Below, one piece after another: positions 6,309 to 7,331 of a stretch of DNA of 7,331 nt. Source of the stretch: an uncultured Alphaproteobacteria bacterium (GTDB taxonomy: Bacteria; Pseudomonadota; Alphaproteobacteria; Rhizobiales; Rhizobiaceae); assembly GCA_929200335.1 (NCBI GenBank), contig CAKMZG010000125.1, forward strand, positions 1-7,331. The letters are read 5' to 3'. A model generated the notes under the pieces. That model ran no database searches. It was not told the origin of the DNA and worked only from the letters and a program-made list of their open reading frames with translations. Position 1 is the stretch's first letter; the number at the start of each line of letters is the position of its first letter. The position numbers and the translations under genes were made by a program.

Positions 6309-7028
6309 TTAACCATGCACTAATGTAAAGCGCCCCTCGCCCTTTAATATAGTAGCCAAGCCACCCTCTTGCTTGATAGAAAACACCAATACTGCAATAT
6401 TATTATCCCGCGCTAAACTTACAGCTGCTGCATCCATCACCTTCAATCCCTTATTTAGAACATCGGTATAAGTAATCTCATCATAGCGCACAGCATCTTT
6501 ATCAATTTTAGGATCTGCTGAATAAATACCATCCACATTAGTACCCTTAAGGATAGCCTCTGCGCCAAATTCTGATGCACGTAATGCTGCCCCTGTATCC
6601 GTAGTAAAATAAGGAGAGCCCGTACCACCTGCAAAAATTACGATTTTACCCGCATCGCGATGGGCAATCATACCGCGCTGAGTAAAGCGCTCACAAACTT
6701 GTGGTAAATCCAAGCCAGACATAACAACAGCTGGTGCACCAAGGGCATCAAACGCCATTTTCAAAGATATAGCATTCATCACGGTTGCTAACATCCCCAT
6801 TTGATCACCAGATACGCGATCGGCGCCTTTTGCTGCTAAGGCAACGCCTCTGAAAATATTGCCACCACCCACAACAATACCGATTTCTGCGCCAAGCTTT
6901 TGAGCGCTCACAATATCTTGCACCACCTTTGATACCATATTGGGATCAATGCCAAACCCTTGCTCACCCATGAGGCTCTCGCCTGATACTTTATAAATCA
7001 CTCGCTTAAAACGTAAATCAGCAGTCAT
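6309..7028 (-). CDS. pyrH: UMP kinase (uridylate kinase)
   Basis: PyrH phosphorylates UMP to UDP with ATP in the cytoplasm. This is a step of pyrimidine nucleotide synthesis that also feeds UDP-sugars for envelope polymers. The 239-residue product has the usual length for bacterial hexameric UMP kinases of the amino-acid-kinase fold. Visible motifs are KVSGE (13-17, phosphate-binding Lys), GGGNIFRG (54-61), GDQMGMLATVMN (74-85), GGTGSPYFTTD (134-144, nucleotide/UMP region), KGTNVDGIYSADP (161-173) and MDAAA (198-202). The start is ATG at 7028, with GGAG seven bases upstream, a strong ribosome binding site. It is the first gene of the visible run, with frr 112 bp downstream. In most relatives tsf lies directly upstream, but no Tsf C-terminus is visible in the 303 bp available. 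No key residue is missing and identification is secure. Confidence 0.98.
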   Translation of the reverse strand: MTADLRFKRVIYKVSGESLMGEQGFGIDPNMVSKVVQDIVSAQKLGAEIGIVVGGGNIFRGVALAAKGADRVSGDQMGMLATVMNAISLKMAFDALGAPAVVMSGLDLPQVCERFTQRGMIAHRDAGKIVIFAGGTGSPYFTTDTGAALRASEFGAEAILKGTNVDGIYSADPKIDKDAVRYDEITYTDVLNKGLKVMDAAAVSLARDNNIAVLVFSIKQEGGLATILKGEGRFTLVHG

Positions 7029-7122
7029 AGAATCTCTCCAGAATTTTTCTCAAAATACTGGATGAGGCACAAAATGTCGACAGGATTATTGGATTGCTCA
7101 CGGTTCTTTTATGCGCAATACG

Positions 7123-7150
7123 CTTATACGTACTAAAATTTTGCAAACAA
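7123..7150 (-). promoter_or_regulatory. candidate promoter for pyrH
   Basis: TTGTTT (7150-7145) is separated by 16 bases from TATAAG (7128-7123) on the coding strand. The -10 matches consensus at five of six positions and the -35 at three. It would start transcription roughly 85-90 bases before the pyrH ATG. An inverted repeat, AAATTTTG/CAAAATTT (7136-7155, four-base loop), overlaps the -35 and spacer and could act as an operator. Confidence 0.4.
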
Positions 7151-7251
7151 AATTTCACGCAATGCCAATTGCCATACTGATAATTCTATGATGTGGCACC
7201 ATCGCAGGAATTTTGTACCAAAAACACTAAATCCCGTGAGAGAAATATTAA

Positions 7252-7301
7252 TTCACCACTTGTTAAAACCCACCCTCATTATTTTTCAATGAAGTGGTGA
7301 A
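7252..7301. repeat. 10-bp inverted repeat with 30-base loop
   Basis: TTCACCACTT (7252-7261) and AAGTGGTGAA (7292-7301) are perfect inverted copies separated by 30 bases. The loop on the coding strand contains a smaller CATT/AATG pair. After the stem the minus strand continues TTAATATTTCTC, moderately T-rich. It may therefore be an imperfect terminator of an upstream gene, or a structured leader element, or a pair of protein-binding half-sites. The sequence alone does not decide among these. Confidence 0.5.
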
Positions 7302-7331
7302 CCTCTTTCAATTTTCTTGGTTCATAATCAA

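Larger units (their letters stand above)
7029..7331 (-). other. noncoding leader upstream of pyrH
   Basis: No gene is recognisable in these 303 bp. A minus-strand frame is open from the window edge for 16 codons to a TAA at 7281-7279, ending VHHFIEK. It does not resemble the C-terminus of Tsf and may be chance. The region contains a large inverted repeat at 7252-7301, a candidate promoter at 7123-7150, and the strong pyrH ribosome binding site next to the ATG. Confidence 0.6.

Noticed and set aside
7279..7329. C-terminal end of an upstream gene (16 codons ending VHHFIEK)
   Set aside because: It is too short to judge and does not look like Tsf. It overlaps the inverted repeat and is probably a chance open frame.

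Overview
The window is AT-rich (roughly 40% GC by eye) and almost wholly taken up by one minus-strand gene run. In transcription order it reads pyrH, frr, uppS, cdsA, rseP, bamA. This order is the conserved alphaproteobacterial block that links translation-factor and UMP-kinase genes to envelope biogenesis. There is no dxr between cdsA and rseP, which fits Hyphomicrobiales (Rhizobiales) better than Caulobacter- or Rhodobacter-type layouts. The low GC suggests a host-associated or reduced lineage, perhaps on the Bartonella side. That placement is inference; no taxonomic marker was searched.

Layout, read in the direction of transcription (high to low coordinates). 7331-7029: noncoding leader of pyrH with a long inverted repeat, a candidate sigma70-type promoter and a strong ribosome binding site. 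7028-6309: pyrH. 6308-6197: spacer with an isolated TATAAT. 6196-5642: frr. 5641-5570: short leader of uppS with two competing inverted repeats, one of which covers the likely Shine-Dalgarno. 5569-4823: uppS. Its stop overlaps the TTG start of cdsA (4826-3894), and rseP (3872-2733) follows after 21 bp. 2732-2287: an unusually long AT-rich gap with clustered TTAACA boxes, short palindromes and a candidate promoter. 2286-121: bamA, closed by a clear intrinsic terminator at 73-95. 72-1: noncoding, with a perfect 22-bp palindrome.

The genes work together as follows. PyrH makes UDP for nucleotide and UDP-sugar synthesis, and Frr recycles ribosomes. UppS makes the C55 lipid carrier for peptidoglycan and surface polysaccharide, and CdsA makes CDP-diacylglycerol for phospholipids. 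RseP is a site-2 protease of the envelope-stress or cell-cycle type, and BamA inserts outer-membrane proteins.

No new multi-gene system is present; all six genes are core functions with intact key motifs. The most notable observation is BamA. Its signal peptide runs straight into a domain that aligns with POTRA2, so the protein appears to have four POTRA domains (P2-P5) and no POTRA1. Secondary points of interest are the regulatory-looking rseP-bamA gap, the uppS leader structure, the TTG start of cdsA, and the terminator directly after bamA where lpxD would normally follow.
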